A stretch of 64,000 nt of DNA from Roseivirga misakiensis (lineage in GTDB: Bacteria; Bacteroidota; Bacteroidia; Cytophagales; Cyclobacteriaceae), in NCBI RefSeq assembly GCF_001747105.1, contig NZ_MDGQ01000003.1, forward strand, positions 1,240,001 to 1,304,000, in the 5' to 3' direction. Positions 36,921-45,498 of this stretch are shown piece by piece. Position 1 is the stretch's first letter; each line of letters starts with the position of its first letter. The notes beneath the pieces were generated by a model. That model was not told the origin of the DNA, made no database searches, and saw only the letters and a list, made by a program, of their open reading frames with translations. A program made the translations under genes and the position numbers.

Positions 36921-39496
36921 AAAAGTTTGGTCAAAAACTTATCCGCTTTTACTGCCACCCCGATTATCAAGAAGATATTATCGGGGATTTGGAAGAGTAT
37001 TTCGAGGTTCACAGCCAAGAAAGAGGGTTTCAGTATGCAAATCGAAAATTCTTTTGGGACGCACTATTGCTCTTCAGACTCTCACTACTCAAGGACAAGT
37101 GGTTTTCACAACAACTAATCAACATTCCAATGGTCAAAAACATATTTAAAACAGCATTTCGAGTATTCTGGAGAGAAAAGGGGTATTCCCTGATGAACAT
37201 TTTTGGGCTTACCGTAGGCATAGCAGCCAGTATGCTCTTATTACTATATGTCGAATCAGAAAAATCAGTTAACCAATTCCATCGAGATATTGATAATATT
37301 TTTCAAGTCATGGAGCATCAAACTTACCCGAACAGTGTGCGGACTTTTGATGATAATCCAGGGCCTTTAGTCACAGTTTTTAGTGATGAAATGCCCGAGG
37401 TAGAATATATGGCTGCTTTTACAAGGTCTCAGGAAATTCTGCTCAGCATAGACGATAAAGGCTATAAGGAGACCGGAATGTGGGCGAGTGAAGATTTCTT
37501 CGAAATATTCGATGTTGATTTCATCGAAGGTCAAAAGGAAAACTCGTTGACCGACCCATCGATGGTTTATATTTCAAGAAGTGTCAAGGAAAGAATTTTT
37601 GGATCGGAAACCGCCCTTACAAAAACGATAAATTTTGATGGCTGGGGTGATTATCAAGTTGCAGGTGTATTTGAAGATGTCCCTAGTGCTACGACTATCG
37701 ATTTCGATTTTATTCTACCATACCAAGTCTGGCGAGAAGTATTTACATGGGTGGAGTCATGGGACAATAGTGGCGTAAAAGGTCTTGCAAAACTTTCTCC
37801 AGGAACGGACGTCGATGCTTTTAACCAAAAGATTGCTGGATATATAAATGAAAAGATTCCAGGCCGAGATCACAACGTAACCATATTCTTACAACCGCTC
37901 AAGGACAGGTATCTTTATAACAATTTCGAAAACGGCTTTATTTCAGGCGGCCGAATTACTTACGCTAAACTACTTACGGCAGTAGCCTATTTTATCTTAC
38001 TCATCGCCATCATCAACTTTGTAAATCTGGCCACGGCTAGATCTACTAAACGGGCCAAGGAAGTAGGCGTAAAGAAGATAGTTGGTTCTACAAGAGGGTT
38101 ACTTCGGGCTCAATTTATGACGGAGTCTTTATTGTTAGCCCTAATTTCCACGGCTTTGGCAGGGCTGATTATCATGAGTGTGATTACACCGCTGAATATG
38201 CTAGTCGGGAAGAGTATGAGCTTCTCCGTTTCATCCATAGATCAAATGTCAAAGCTTTTGATTATTGGGCTGGGTGTTGGGCTATTGGCGGGCATATACC
38301 CAGCTCTTATCCTTTCAAGCTTTAAGCCCCTAAGCGTGGTAAAAGGGTCTTTTAAGTCTTCCGGTTGGTCTAATGGTATTCGTAAAGGCTTAGTCGTATT
38401 TCAATTCACTATTTCAACGCTACTGATTATTTCAACGCTAGTAGTTCGAAACCAGATGGACTACATTAAGAGTAAGAATTTGGGTTATAATAAAGAGCAC
38501 TTGGTGACGATTCCTGTTGAAGGAGCACTTCGCGATCAAGTAGTTCAAGCGCAATTCAAGTCCACAGTGCTTTCAAATAGCAATTTCAAAAATGTAAGCT
38601 TTTCTGGAGGAACACCCCTCAGCTTTTTCTCTTCGACCGATGCAGGCTTTTCTTGGGAAGGAAAAGTAGGAGAACTTAGTAATAAATTCCGCATCATCAA
38701 TACTGATGTTGACTTCTTCGATACCTATGGAATTGAGATTGTAAAAGGAAGGGGTTTTGACCCAGAACTAGCCACAGATACTCTGAATTATATTATCAAT
38801 GAGCAAGCGGCTGAAGCAATGAATGTGGAAGACCCTATTTTGCTGCCAGTTTCCCTATGGGGTAGCCCAGGTCGCATTATAGGCGTCGTAAAAGACTTTC
38901 ATTATAGTTCTTTACATGAAAAAATAGGGCCTATGGTAATGCCTTATCGACCAAACTACCCAACGGATCTTACGATTAAAATGACGGGCCAAAATGTGGT
39001 AGAGAGTATAGCCTATTTAGAAAAAGTAATGGCTGACATTAACCCAAGCTATCCGTTTGAATACAGTTTTGTCGATGTAGAATACGAGCAACTCTATCAA
39101 AACGAAGCTACAATTGGCACTTTGGCTAATTACTTCTCAGCCATCGCTATTTTTATTTCCCTGCTTGGACTGTTCGGCCTGTCCAGTTTTTCAGCTGATC
39201 AGCGAAGTAAAGAGATTGGGATTAGAAAGGTCCTTGGCGCAAGAGTATCTGATATTACCTTTCAGATATCTAAAGGCTTTTTAGTCTTGGTGGGTGTCGG
39301 CTTTGTGCTTGCTGCTCCACTTGGTTATGGTTTCATGAATAATTGGCTCCAGACTTTCGAGTATAGGACGCAAATTGGAGTCACTGTTTTTATCCTTTCC
39401 GCCTTTATTTCAATGTTTATAACACTTTTAGCGGTTAGCTACCATGCGCTCAAAGCAGCTTACACCAATCCAATTCAAAGTTTAAGGTCTGAATAG
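36914..39496 (+). CDS. Orphan FtsX/MacB-like permease 3
   Basis: 860 residues. The prefix domain (~1-70; QEDIIGDLEEYFEVH, corresponding to the LLEEIEGDLFEHY of permeases 1 and 2) is followed by TM1 (~97-117), a MacB-like periplasmic domain, an FtsX block at ~350-470 (LATARSTKRAKEVGVKKIVGS), a second periplasmic domain and a C-terminal FtsX block (DQRSKEIGIRKVLGA). It is closely similar to permease 4 along its whole length. No ABC ATPase gene is near. Confidence 0.92.
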   Translation: MLKKFGQKLIRFYCHPDYQEDIIGDLEEYFEVHSQERGFQYANRKFFWDALLLFRLSLLKDKWFSQQLINIPMVKNIFKTAFRVFWREKGYSLMNIFGLTVGIAASMLLLLYVESEKSVNQFHRDIDNIFQVMEHQTYPNSVRTFDDNPGPLVTVFSDEMPEVEYMAAFTRSQEILLSIDDKGYKETGMWASEDFFEIFDVDFIEGQKENSLTDPSMVYISRSVKERIFGSETALTKTINFDGWGDYQVAGVFEDVPSATTIDFDFILPYQVWREVFTWVESWDNSGVKGLAKLSPGTDVDAFNQKIAGYINEKIPGRDHNVTIFLQPLKDRYLYNNFENGFISGGRITYAKLLTAVAYFILLIAIINFVNLATARSTKRAKEVGVKKIVGSTRGLLRAQFMTESLLLALISTALAGLIIMSVITPLNMLVGKSMSFSVSSIDQMSKLLIIGLGVGLLAGIYPALILSSFKPLSVVKGSFKSSGWSNGIRKGLVVFQFTISTLLIISTLVVRNQMDYIKSKNLGYNKEHLVTIPVEGALRDQVVQAQFKSTVLSNSNFKNVSFSGGTPLSFFSSTDAGFSWEGKVGELSNKFRIINTDVDFFDTYGIEIVKGRGFDPELATDTLNYIINEQAAEAMNVEDPILLPVSLWGSPGRIIGVVKDFHYSSLHEKIGPMVMPYRPNYPTDLTIKMTGQNVVESIAYLEKVMADINPSYPFEYSFVDVEYEQLYQNEATIGTLANYFSAIAIFISLLGLFGLSSFSADQRSKEIGIRKVLGARVSDITFQISKGFLVLVGVGFVLAAPLGYGFMNNWLQTFEYRTQIGVTVFILSAFISMFITLLAVSYHALKAAYTNPIQSLRSE

Positions 39497-39570
39497 AGTA
39501 GCGTGCAGAAAGGGATTCAACATATCGCGTCAGAGATAATAAGTCAGGTGAAATCACTAGAAATCGATCT

Positions 39571-42153
39571 ATGCTAAAAAAAGTTGGTCAAAAGCTTATC
39601 GGTTTCTACTGTCATCCAGATTATCAAGAAGATATCATCGGCGATTTAGAAGAATACTATGAACTCCATAGTAAGGAGAGAGGAATTCGCTATGCCAATA
39701 GAAAGTTCTTTTTGGATGCGCTATTACTCTTCAGGCTCTCTCTTCTCAGAGATAAATGGTTTAGTCAACAATTAATCAATATACCCATGGTCAAAAACAT
39801 TTTTAAAACAGCATTTCGTGTATTCTGGAAACAAAGGGGATATGCTGCACTCAACATTTTAGGGCTCACTATTGGCATAACAGCCAGTATGCTTTTGTTA
39901 CTTTTTGTTCAATCGGAAAGATCCATAAATCAGTTCCATACCGATATAGATAACATCTATCAAGTGATGGAACACCAGACTTACTCTGGCTATAGTTACA
40001 CTTACGAGTCGAACCCGGGCCCTTTAAGCGACCATTTCAAACAAGATATGGCCGAGGTAGAATACATGGCCGCGTTTACTTGGGTAGAAGAGCGCCTGTT
40101 TAGAATAAATGGTCAAAGTTATAAAGAGGGAGGTCGCATGGCGAGCGAAGACTTTTTCAAAATTTTTGATGTCAAATTCATCGAAGGGGTAAAAGAAGGT
40201 TCGCTAACAGACCCAACGAAGCTTTACCTTTCTAGAAGTACCAAAGAACGAATTTTTGGAGACGAACCAGCCTTGGCAAAAACGCTACAAGTCGATGGAT
40301 GGGGAGAGTATCAAGTGGCAGGTGTTTTCGAAGATGTTCCGGAAGAAACCACCATCAACTTTAACTTTATAATGCCATATGAACCATGGAAAGCCCGTAA
40401 TGATTGGCTCCTGGACTGGAGTAACAATGGAATTAGAGGGATTGCCAAATTACAGGCTGGCGTTGATTTCGAGGCCTTCAATAAGAAAATCGAGAACTAT
40501 GTGTCAGAGAAACAAGATGGTGAGGAGTCGGTAGTAACACTCTTTGTACAACCCTTTGGCGATCGGTATTTATACAATAATTATGAAGATGGAAAGCTAG
40601 CAGGCGGGAGGATAAGTTATGTTCGGTTACTCACAGTAGTTGCATTTTTTATCTTGATGATTGCAGCCATTAATTTCATGAATTTAGCCACGGCCAGGTC
40701 TACAAAGCGTGCGAAAGAAGTTGGGATTAAAAAGGTCGTTGGTTCATCTAAATTTTATCTATTGCTCCAGTTTATGGCCGAATCCATACTTCTGGCGACG
40801 GTTTCAACGATTATTGCGGGCCTATTAATCATGTTGGTTTTACCACCGCTTAATACGCTCGTAGATAGATCGATGACTTTCTCATTTACCCAACTAAATC
40901 ATGTTGGACTGCTACTAAGCATTGGAGTCGGTATCGGGTTTTTATCAGGTCTATATCCATCATTTGTATTATCAGGATTTAATGCCCTAAGTGTGTTAAA
41001 AGGCACATTTAAAACTTCTGGTTGGTCAAATGGACTCAGAAAGGGGCTGGTAGTTTTTCAGTTTGTTATTTCTACCATTCTGATTATTTCTACCCTGGTG
41101 ATTCATAATCAAATGACCTTTATTAGAAATAAGAACCTGGGTTATAATAAAGAAAACGTCGTCTATTTTAGCGTGGAGGGAGCGCTTTCGGATTTAAATA
41201 CACGAGAAATGCTCAAACAGAGAATTCTTGATAATCCGAACTTTTTATCGGCAACTTATTCAAATGGATCTCCATTAAGTGTTGGTTCATCAACATCAGG
41301 TGGGTTTTCTTGGGAAGGCAAGGTCGATCAAAACCAAACCAATTTTTATATCATTCGAGCGGGTCACGATTTTGTGGAAACTTATGGTCTAGATGTTATC
41401 CAAGGCAGGTCGTTTGACAAAGCCTTGTCCACCGACACTATGAACGTGCTGATCAATGAGCAAACAGCAAAATTGATGAATGTGGAAGACCCACTGGGCG
41501 TACCCATCACTTTTTGGAACCGTACGGGTAGAGTCGTCGGTATCGTAAAAGACTTTCACTTTAGTTCGTTGCATCAAAGCATAGAACCGCTTGTTATAGG
41601 CCTAAGGCCTGAAGATAGCCAAGTATTTAGTGTAAAAATGACAGGCCAAAATGTGAAAGAGAACGTAGCATTTTTGGAAAAGACGGTAAAAGAAATCAAT
41701 CCAAATTACCCGTTTGAGTATAGCTTTTTGGACGAAAGTTTCGAACGATTATACAGAAGCGAAAACACGATTGGTACCCTAGCCGATTACTTCTCATTAA
41801 TTGCCATATTCATTTCGCTATTGGGGCTTTTCGGTTTGGCTAGTTTTGCTGCTGAACAGCGCATCAAAGAAATTGGTGTGAGAAAAGTGCTCGGTGCAAG
41901 TATTGGAAACCTTTTGATGCTCATGACCAAAGGCTTTATGGTGCTGGTCGGTTTGGGTTTTCTCATTGCCGCGCCAATCGGATACTATTTCATGGATAAC
42001 TGGTTGAATGCTTTTGAATATAGAGTGGATATAGGGCCTTCAGTTTTCATCATAGCGGGCTTGGCATCTCTCATCATTACGGTGTTAACTGTAAGCTATC
42101 ACTCTTTGAAGGCGGTTCATGCTAATCCTGTAAACAGCCTTAAATACGAGTAA
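39571..42153 (+). CDS. Orphan FtsX/MacB-like permease 4 (tandem paralogue of permease 3)
   Basis: 860 residues, the same length as permease 3 with long shared stretches (for example the prefix domain, LATARSTKRAKEVGIKKVVGS and GWSNGLRKGLVVFQF), so it arose by tandem gene duplication. The gap to permease 3 is 74 bp with no terminator, and it ends at a strong bidirectional terminator. All domains are intact, so both copies are probably functional. Differences are concentrated in the periplasmic domains, which may diversify ligands (inference). Confidence 0.92.
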   Translation: MLKKVGQKLIGFYCHPDYQEDIIGDLEEYYELHSKERGIRYANRKFFLDALLLFRLSLLRDKWFSQQLINIPMVKNIFKTAFRVFWKQRGYAALNILGLTIGITASMLLLLFVQSERSINQFHTDIDNIYQVMEHQTYSGYSYTYESNPGPLSDHFKQDMAEVEYMAAFTWVEERLFRINGQSYKEGGRMASEDFFKIFDVKFIEGVKEGSLTDPTKLYLSRSTKERIFGDEPALAKTLQVDGWGEYQVAGVFEDVPEETTINFNFIMPYEPWKARNDWLLDWSNNGIRGIAKLQAGVDFEAFNKKIENYVSEKQDGEESVVTLFVQPFGDRYLYNNYEDGKLAGGRISYVRLLTVVAFFILMIAAINFMNLATARSTKRAKEVGIKKVVGSSKFYLLLQFMAESILLATVSTIIAGLLIMLVLPPLNTLVDRSMTFSFTQLNHVGLLLSIGVGIGFLSGLYPSFVLSGFNALSVLKGTFKTSGWSNGLRKGLVVFQFVISTILIISTLVIHNQMTFIRNKNLGYNKENVVYFSVEGALSDLNTREMLKQRILDNPNFLSATYSNGSPLSVGSSTSGGFSWEGKVDQNQTNFYIIRAGHDFVETYGLDVIQGRSFDKALSTDTMNVLINEQTAKLMNVEDPLGVPITFWNRTGRVVGIVKDFHFSSLHQSIEPLVIGLRPEDSQVFSVKMTGQNVKENVAFLEKTVKEINPNYPFEYSFLDESFERLYRSENTIGTLADYFSLIAIFISLLGLFGLASFAAEQRIKEIGVRKVLGASIGNLLMLMTKGFMVLVGLGFLIAAPIGYYFMDNWLNAFEYRVDIGPSVFIIAGLASLIITVLTVSYHSLKAVHANPVNSLKYE

Positions 42154-42174
42154 AACGAAAATAAAATAGATATC

Positions 42175-42208
42175 AAGGCCTCAAGTATTCATTGCTTGGG
42201 GCCTTTTT
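42175..42208. terminator. Bidirectional terminator between permease 4 and the C39 ABC exporter
   Basis: AAGGCCTCAAG pairs with CTTGGGGCCTT (one G-T pair) across a ~9-nt loop, with a T run after it on the plus strand and an A-rich stretch before it. It serves both convergent genes. Confidence 0.82.
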
Positions 42209-42209
42209 A

Positions 42210-44393
42210 TTAAGCTTGATTCACAACCTCAAAATATTCTTTGAAACCGACTGGTCTCTGGCTAATATCAACCATTTCTGGGCTGCCAGAAGCCACAATT
42301 TTACCTCCTTCTATGAAGTAGACTATGTCTGAGCGGCCCGCGCATAATGTGTTGTGAGTTATCTGTAATACAGGCATATTTTCCTTCAGTTGGTCTAAAA
42401 TCGATAAGATGCGCTCGACATTTTCCTGGTCTAAAGAACTGGTCACCTCATCTAATAGAAGAACCAAAGGGTCATCGATTAAAGCCCTCAATAAGCCGAG
42501 AATCTTTTTTTGTCCACCTGATAATTGTACGCCATTTTCACCTAATTGCGTATCGATCCCCAAGGGGAGGTCTTTTAGAAAATTTTCCAGACCGTAATTT
42601 TTGATAAGGCTTTGGACTTTTACTCTATGCCGTTTGTTTGATGTTCCTAGAGAATTCAGGTCAATATTTTCCCATAGGCTCGCGTTAAATACCTTAATTT
42701 CTTGCGGTACTACACCAATTCGCTTCCGCCAGTCTACTGGGTTTTTAAATACACTGTGATCATTGAAGAGTACACGACCAGAAAGAGGTTTATAAAGGGT
42801 GCTAATGACATGCAGTAAGGTCGATTTACCGCTCCCACTTGGCCCAAATAGAGTCGTGATTTTTCCTTGTTCAACTTGCAATGAGATATTGTTTAATAAC
42901 TCGATTTGGCCTGGAAATGAAAAAGATAAATCCTGAATTGACAGTATGTTTTTCTCTGCCATTTCTATCGAGGAGGTTTGAGTAGATTCCTCAGTTTTTT
43001 GAGTCAGCAACTCGTCCATTCGCTCAAAGGCTATTTTGCCCTCCTCAAAATCTACATAAGTAAAAGCCAAGCTTGCTATATGACCGGAAGTGATGGAAGT
43101 TATCGATACGATGGCCAGCATATTGCCAATTTCTAAGGTGCCTGACATCACTTTGAGTGAGGAAATCGCAATGATAGCGACAGTGGTTAAAACTGTAAAT
43201 AACTGTATCCATAAACCAAATCGGATTGTTGCTTTGTCTGCTGTAAACACCTTCGAGCGAAATGCACGATAAAGATTCATGGCGTTTAGACTTAATTTGG
43301 ACTCTAAATGCTTGCGTTTTAATTCGTCTACACCTGAAATGGTATCCACAAAATTGGCATTGTTTTCCGCATGATAGACCATTGCCTCTTTTTGGGCTTC
43401 AATAACGGCTTTCCTCAAATAGATAATGAGACCAAAAATGAGTATCGAGCAAATCAAGTTAATAACTCCTAAATACGGTTCATAACTGAATAGTAGCACA
43501 AAAGCCACCACCACAGTAAATATGCTAATCAGCCCATCTTCGATCCATTTAGTCGTGTTTTCTTCTATGCCCTCGGTGTCCTCCAATCGAGTAATCAGGT
43601 CTCCCATTTTTTTGCTATCGAAGAAGCGTTTTGGTTGAAAAAGCAGTTGGCTAAAGAAATTGCTGAGTAAGTCGGTATTAAAGTCCCTACTAAAACTAGC
43701 CATACGGTGGTTTCTTACATAAGTCAAAAAGGTAGAAAGTACCAATATGAGCGACCAAATAACAAGGCCAGCAATGATAAGGTTTCTATCGCCTGAAGGA
43801 AGTAAGTTATCAACGAGTTTTTCGGTAAAAACTGCCGTTGCAAAAAGTAGGATAGCATGGATAATACCTAGAACCAGGATGTTAGTGAGCCTTTTTTGAT
43901 GGGGTTTGATTAAAGGAATTAACCAGCTGAGCCCATGGGAGGCTTTTTTTTGCGGTAGTTGTAAATCCCCTGAATACTTAATGTTGAGTGCTATTCCTGA
44001 AGTCCATAGTGATTGAAACTCTACATCCGTTAATCGCTGAATGCCATCGTCAGGGTCTGCAATGAGCCAGGTTTCACCGATTTTACCTAAGCAAAGAACA
44101 AAATGATTTAGGTTGCTGTGTTTTATGATATGAAGTATAAAACTCCCACGCATACTTGCGAGTTCGGCATATGAGAGTCTTATGGAAGCCGCCTGAAAGC
44201 CGAGTTCATTTGCAGCTTGTTCGAGCCCTAAAAGGGAGGTGCCCTCTTTGGTAGTACCGCTTATTAACTTCAATTGTTCCATCGAGGACTTATAGCCTAA
44301 GTACCTTACCAAAGTATACAAGCACGCAACACCACAATCTTTTTGATCGTGCTGGCGCACTAAAGCTTTCTTTAAAAGGACTTCTTTTCTCAA
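42210..44393 (-). CDS. Peptidase-domain (C39) ABC exporter for double-glycine leader peptides
   Basis: 727 residues. The N-terminal C39 cysteine peptidase (1-140) is intact: catalytic C20 in QKDCGVAC, His in NLNHFVL and Asp in ADPDDG. A six-helix ABC membrane domain (~165-450) follows, then an ABC ATPase with Walker A GPSGSGKST, signature LSGGQKK and Walker B LVLLLDEVTS. Such SunT/LagD-type proteins cut leaders after Gly-Gly and export the mature peptide. No HlyD-type adaptor or TolC gene is adjacent, so outer-membrane passage would need distant partners. A speculative precursor ORF lies upstream at 44562-44702. Confidence 0.92.
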   Translation of the reverse strand: MRKEVLLKKALVRQHDQKDCGVACLYTLVRYLGYKSSMEQLKLISGTTKEGTSLLGLEQAANELGFQAASIRLSYAELASMRGSFILHIIKHSNLNHFVLCLGKIGETWLIADPDDGIQRLTDVEFQSLWTSGIALNIKYSGDLQLPQKKASHGLSWLIPLIKPHQKRLTNILVLGIIHAILLFATAVFTEKLVDNLLPSGDRNLIIAGLVIWSLILVLSTFLTYVRNHRMASFSRDFNTDLLSNFFSQLLFQPKRFFDSKKMGDLITRLEDTEGIEENTTKWIEDGLISIFTVVVAFVLLFSYEPYLGVINLICSILIFGLIIYLRKAVIEAQKEAMVYHAENNANFVDTISGVDELKRKHLESKLSLNAMNLYRAFRSKVFTADKATIRFGLWIQLFTVLTTVAIIAISSLKVMSGTLEIGNMLAIVSITSITSGHIASLAFTYVDFEEGKIAFERMDELLTQKTEESTQTSSIEMAEKNILSIQDLSFSFPGQIELLNNISLQVEQGKITTLFGPSGSGKSTLLHVISTLYKPLSGRVLFNDHSVFKNPVDWRKRIGVVPQEIKVFNASLWENIDLNSLGTSNKRHRVKVQSLIKNYGLENFLKDLPLGIDTQLGENGVQLSGGQKKILGLLRALIDDPLVLLLDEVTSSLDQENVERILSILDQLKENMPVLQITHNTLCAGRSDIVYFIEGGKIVASGSPEMVDISQRPVGFKEYFEVVNQA

Positions 44394-44561
44394 TTTTCGA
44401 CGCTAACAAGTAAGCCGATGACTGTAAAATCACAGGCGCTATTTTGTAATAGATAAAGAAGTAGGTCGAAAGAACGATACTCGAGGACCGGGTATCTATG
44501 GCGAGGATTCTCGCGATGTTATACCGTTCTCATGGATGCTATTGAACGGTTGTAGAGGCTA

Positions 44562-44702
44562 CTAGCAAAAGTTTCTACACTTGACAAGAATACGGTAATA
44601 CCTTTTCGATAATGGGTTTAACCTTCTTCGGCGTCTGTGTAATCGGCTGCATCGATCACCCCCGATGATCTGACTTGATTCAGTTTTTTTAAGCGCTGTC
44701 AT
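44562..44702 (-). CDS. Speculative 46-residue double-glycine-leader peptide
   Basis: The ORF encodes MTALKKTESSQIIGG followed by a 31-residue basic, Cys-containing part (C18, C42, C46; a run of five Arg). Relative to the Gly-Gly site, it has Leu at -12, Glu at -8 and Ile at -4, the positions conserved in GG leaders, and it lies on the same strand ~170 bp upstream of an intact C39 exporter. Against it, the Arg run is unusual, overlapping frames also look partly coding, and a chance match in a short ORF is quite possible. Confidence 0.2.
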   Translation of the reverse strand: MTALKKTESSQIIGGDRCSRLHRRRRRLNPLSKRYYRILVKCRNFC

Positions 44703-44898
44703 ATCAATTCTGTTTAGTTAAATACTCGAAATACAGCATCAACTTAATGAATAATTTTAGCAAAAAGGTAGCCTTTTGGTGAACGACAATTTTCTAGGAA
44801 TGAACCGCTAAAATCGGCAAACCAAAATTCAGATAGCCACGCCCCGATTGATAAAATGTCAGGTAATCTCTACATCGGTCATCTCATCATAAAGAATG

Positions 44899-44945
44899 TA
44901 AATTTGCTAAATTGATATATTTATGCTAAATAAATATAGCTAAAT
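44899..44945 (+). promoter_or_regulatory. Promoter-like element and three GCTAAAT repeats upstream of the InsA-like gene
   Basis: TAAATTTG (44899-44906) matches the -7 consensus, though no clear -33 is seen. GCTAAAT occurs at 44906, 44925 and 44939, in the same orientation, between the -7 element and the start codon. These may be binding sites for the HTH protein encoded next (autoregulation, inference). Confidence 0.4.
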
Positions 44946-44957
44946 CAAAAATAGACC

Positions 44958-45377
44958 ATGAAATACCCGATCTGCCCACGCTGTAAATCAGAAAATGCTT
45001 CAAAAAGCGGTGTTATTAATGGTAGACAGCGTTTTAAATGTAAGCAATGTAGCTATTACTTTACGGTGGCCAAGCTTGGAAAACAGATTGATAGCTATCT
45101 TGTGGTTAAGGCATTACAGCTATATATAGAGGGTGTAAGTTATCGAGAGATCGAGCGGATTTTAGGAGTGAGCCATGTTTCGGTCATGAACTGGGTCAAA
45201 AAATACAACGTAAAACCACCGTTGAGCGCTGATTATCGCCCTACTTATAAAGTATTGAATCACAATGAATTAAATAATATGGTGACTTCTCCAGATTTTT
45301 TGAAAGGTGCAGGTATGATCTTAACAGAACTGGGGGATAAGTATATGATGATTAAATGGGAGCGCTTCAGAGAATAG
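44958..45377 (+). CDS. Zinc-ribbon/helix-turn-helix protein related to IS1-type InsA (domesticated)
   Basis: 139 residues. The N-terminal zinc ribbon has C6-x2-C9 ... C28-x2-C31 with the FKCKQCSYYFTV signature of IS1 InsA and IS1595-type transposases. An HTH follows (~55-85; GVSYREIERILGVSHVSVMNWVKKY). The C-terminal ~50 residues are unrelated to a DDE catalytic domain, and no InsB-like frame or terminal inverted repeats flank it. It is therefore probably a stand-alone DNA-binding regulator, derived from a transposase and now next to the acetate-type operon, which it may control (inference). Confidence 0.78.
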   Translation: MKYPICPRCKSENASKSGVINGRQRFKCKQCSYYFTVAKLGKQIDSYLVVKALQLYIEGVSYREIERILGVSHVSVMNWVKKYNVKPPLSADYRPTYKVLNHNELNNMVTSPDFLKGAGMILTELGDKYMMIKWERFRE

Positions 45378-45498
45378 TATAGTCTTAGCAAAAATATACA
45401 CCTGTTTGGGTAGTTCGCGTAGAAATCATTGAAATTTCAAAAGGCCTAAAAGTAATTTTTTTGAATAGAGTCTTTTATTAATTCAATTTTTTTTAATC

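Larger units (their letters stand above)
44394..44957. other. Gene-poor 560-bp region upstream of the C39 exporter
   Basis: No firm gene. On the minus strand there is a 46-codon ORF with a double-glycine-like leader (44562-44702). In other frames of the same strand, short coding-like stretches appear (for example KPIIEKVLPYSCQV), as expected from either chance or a decayed gene. The right end carries the control region of the InsA-like gene (44899-44945). I see no known RNA gene. Confidence 0.5.
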
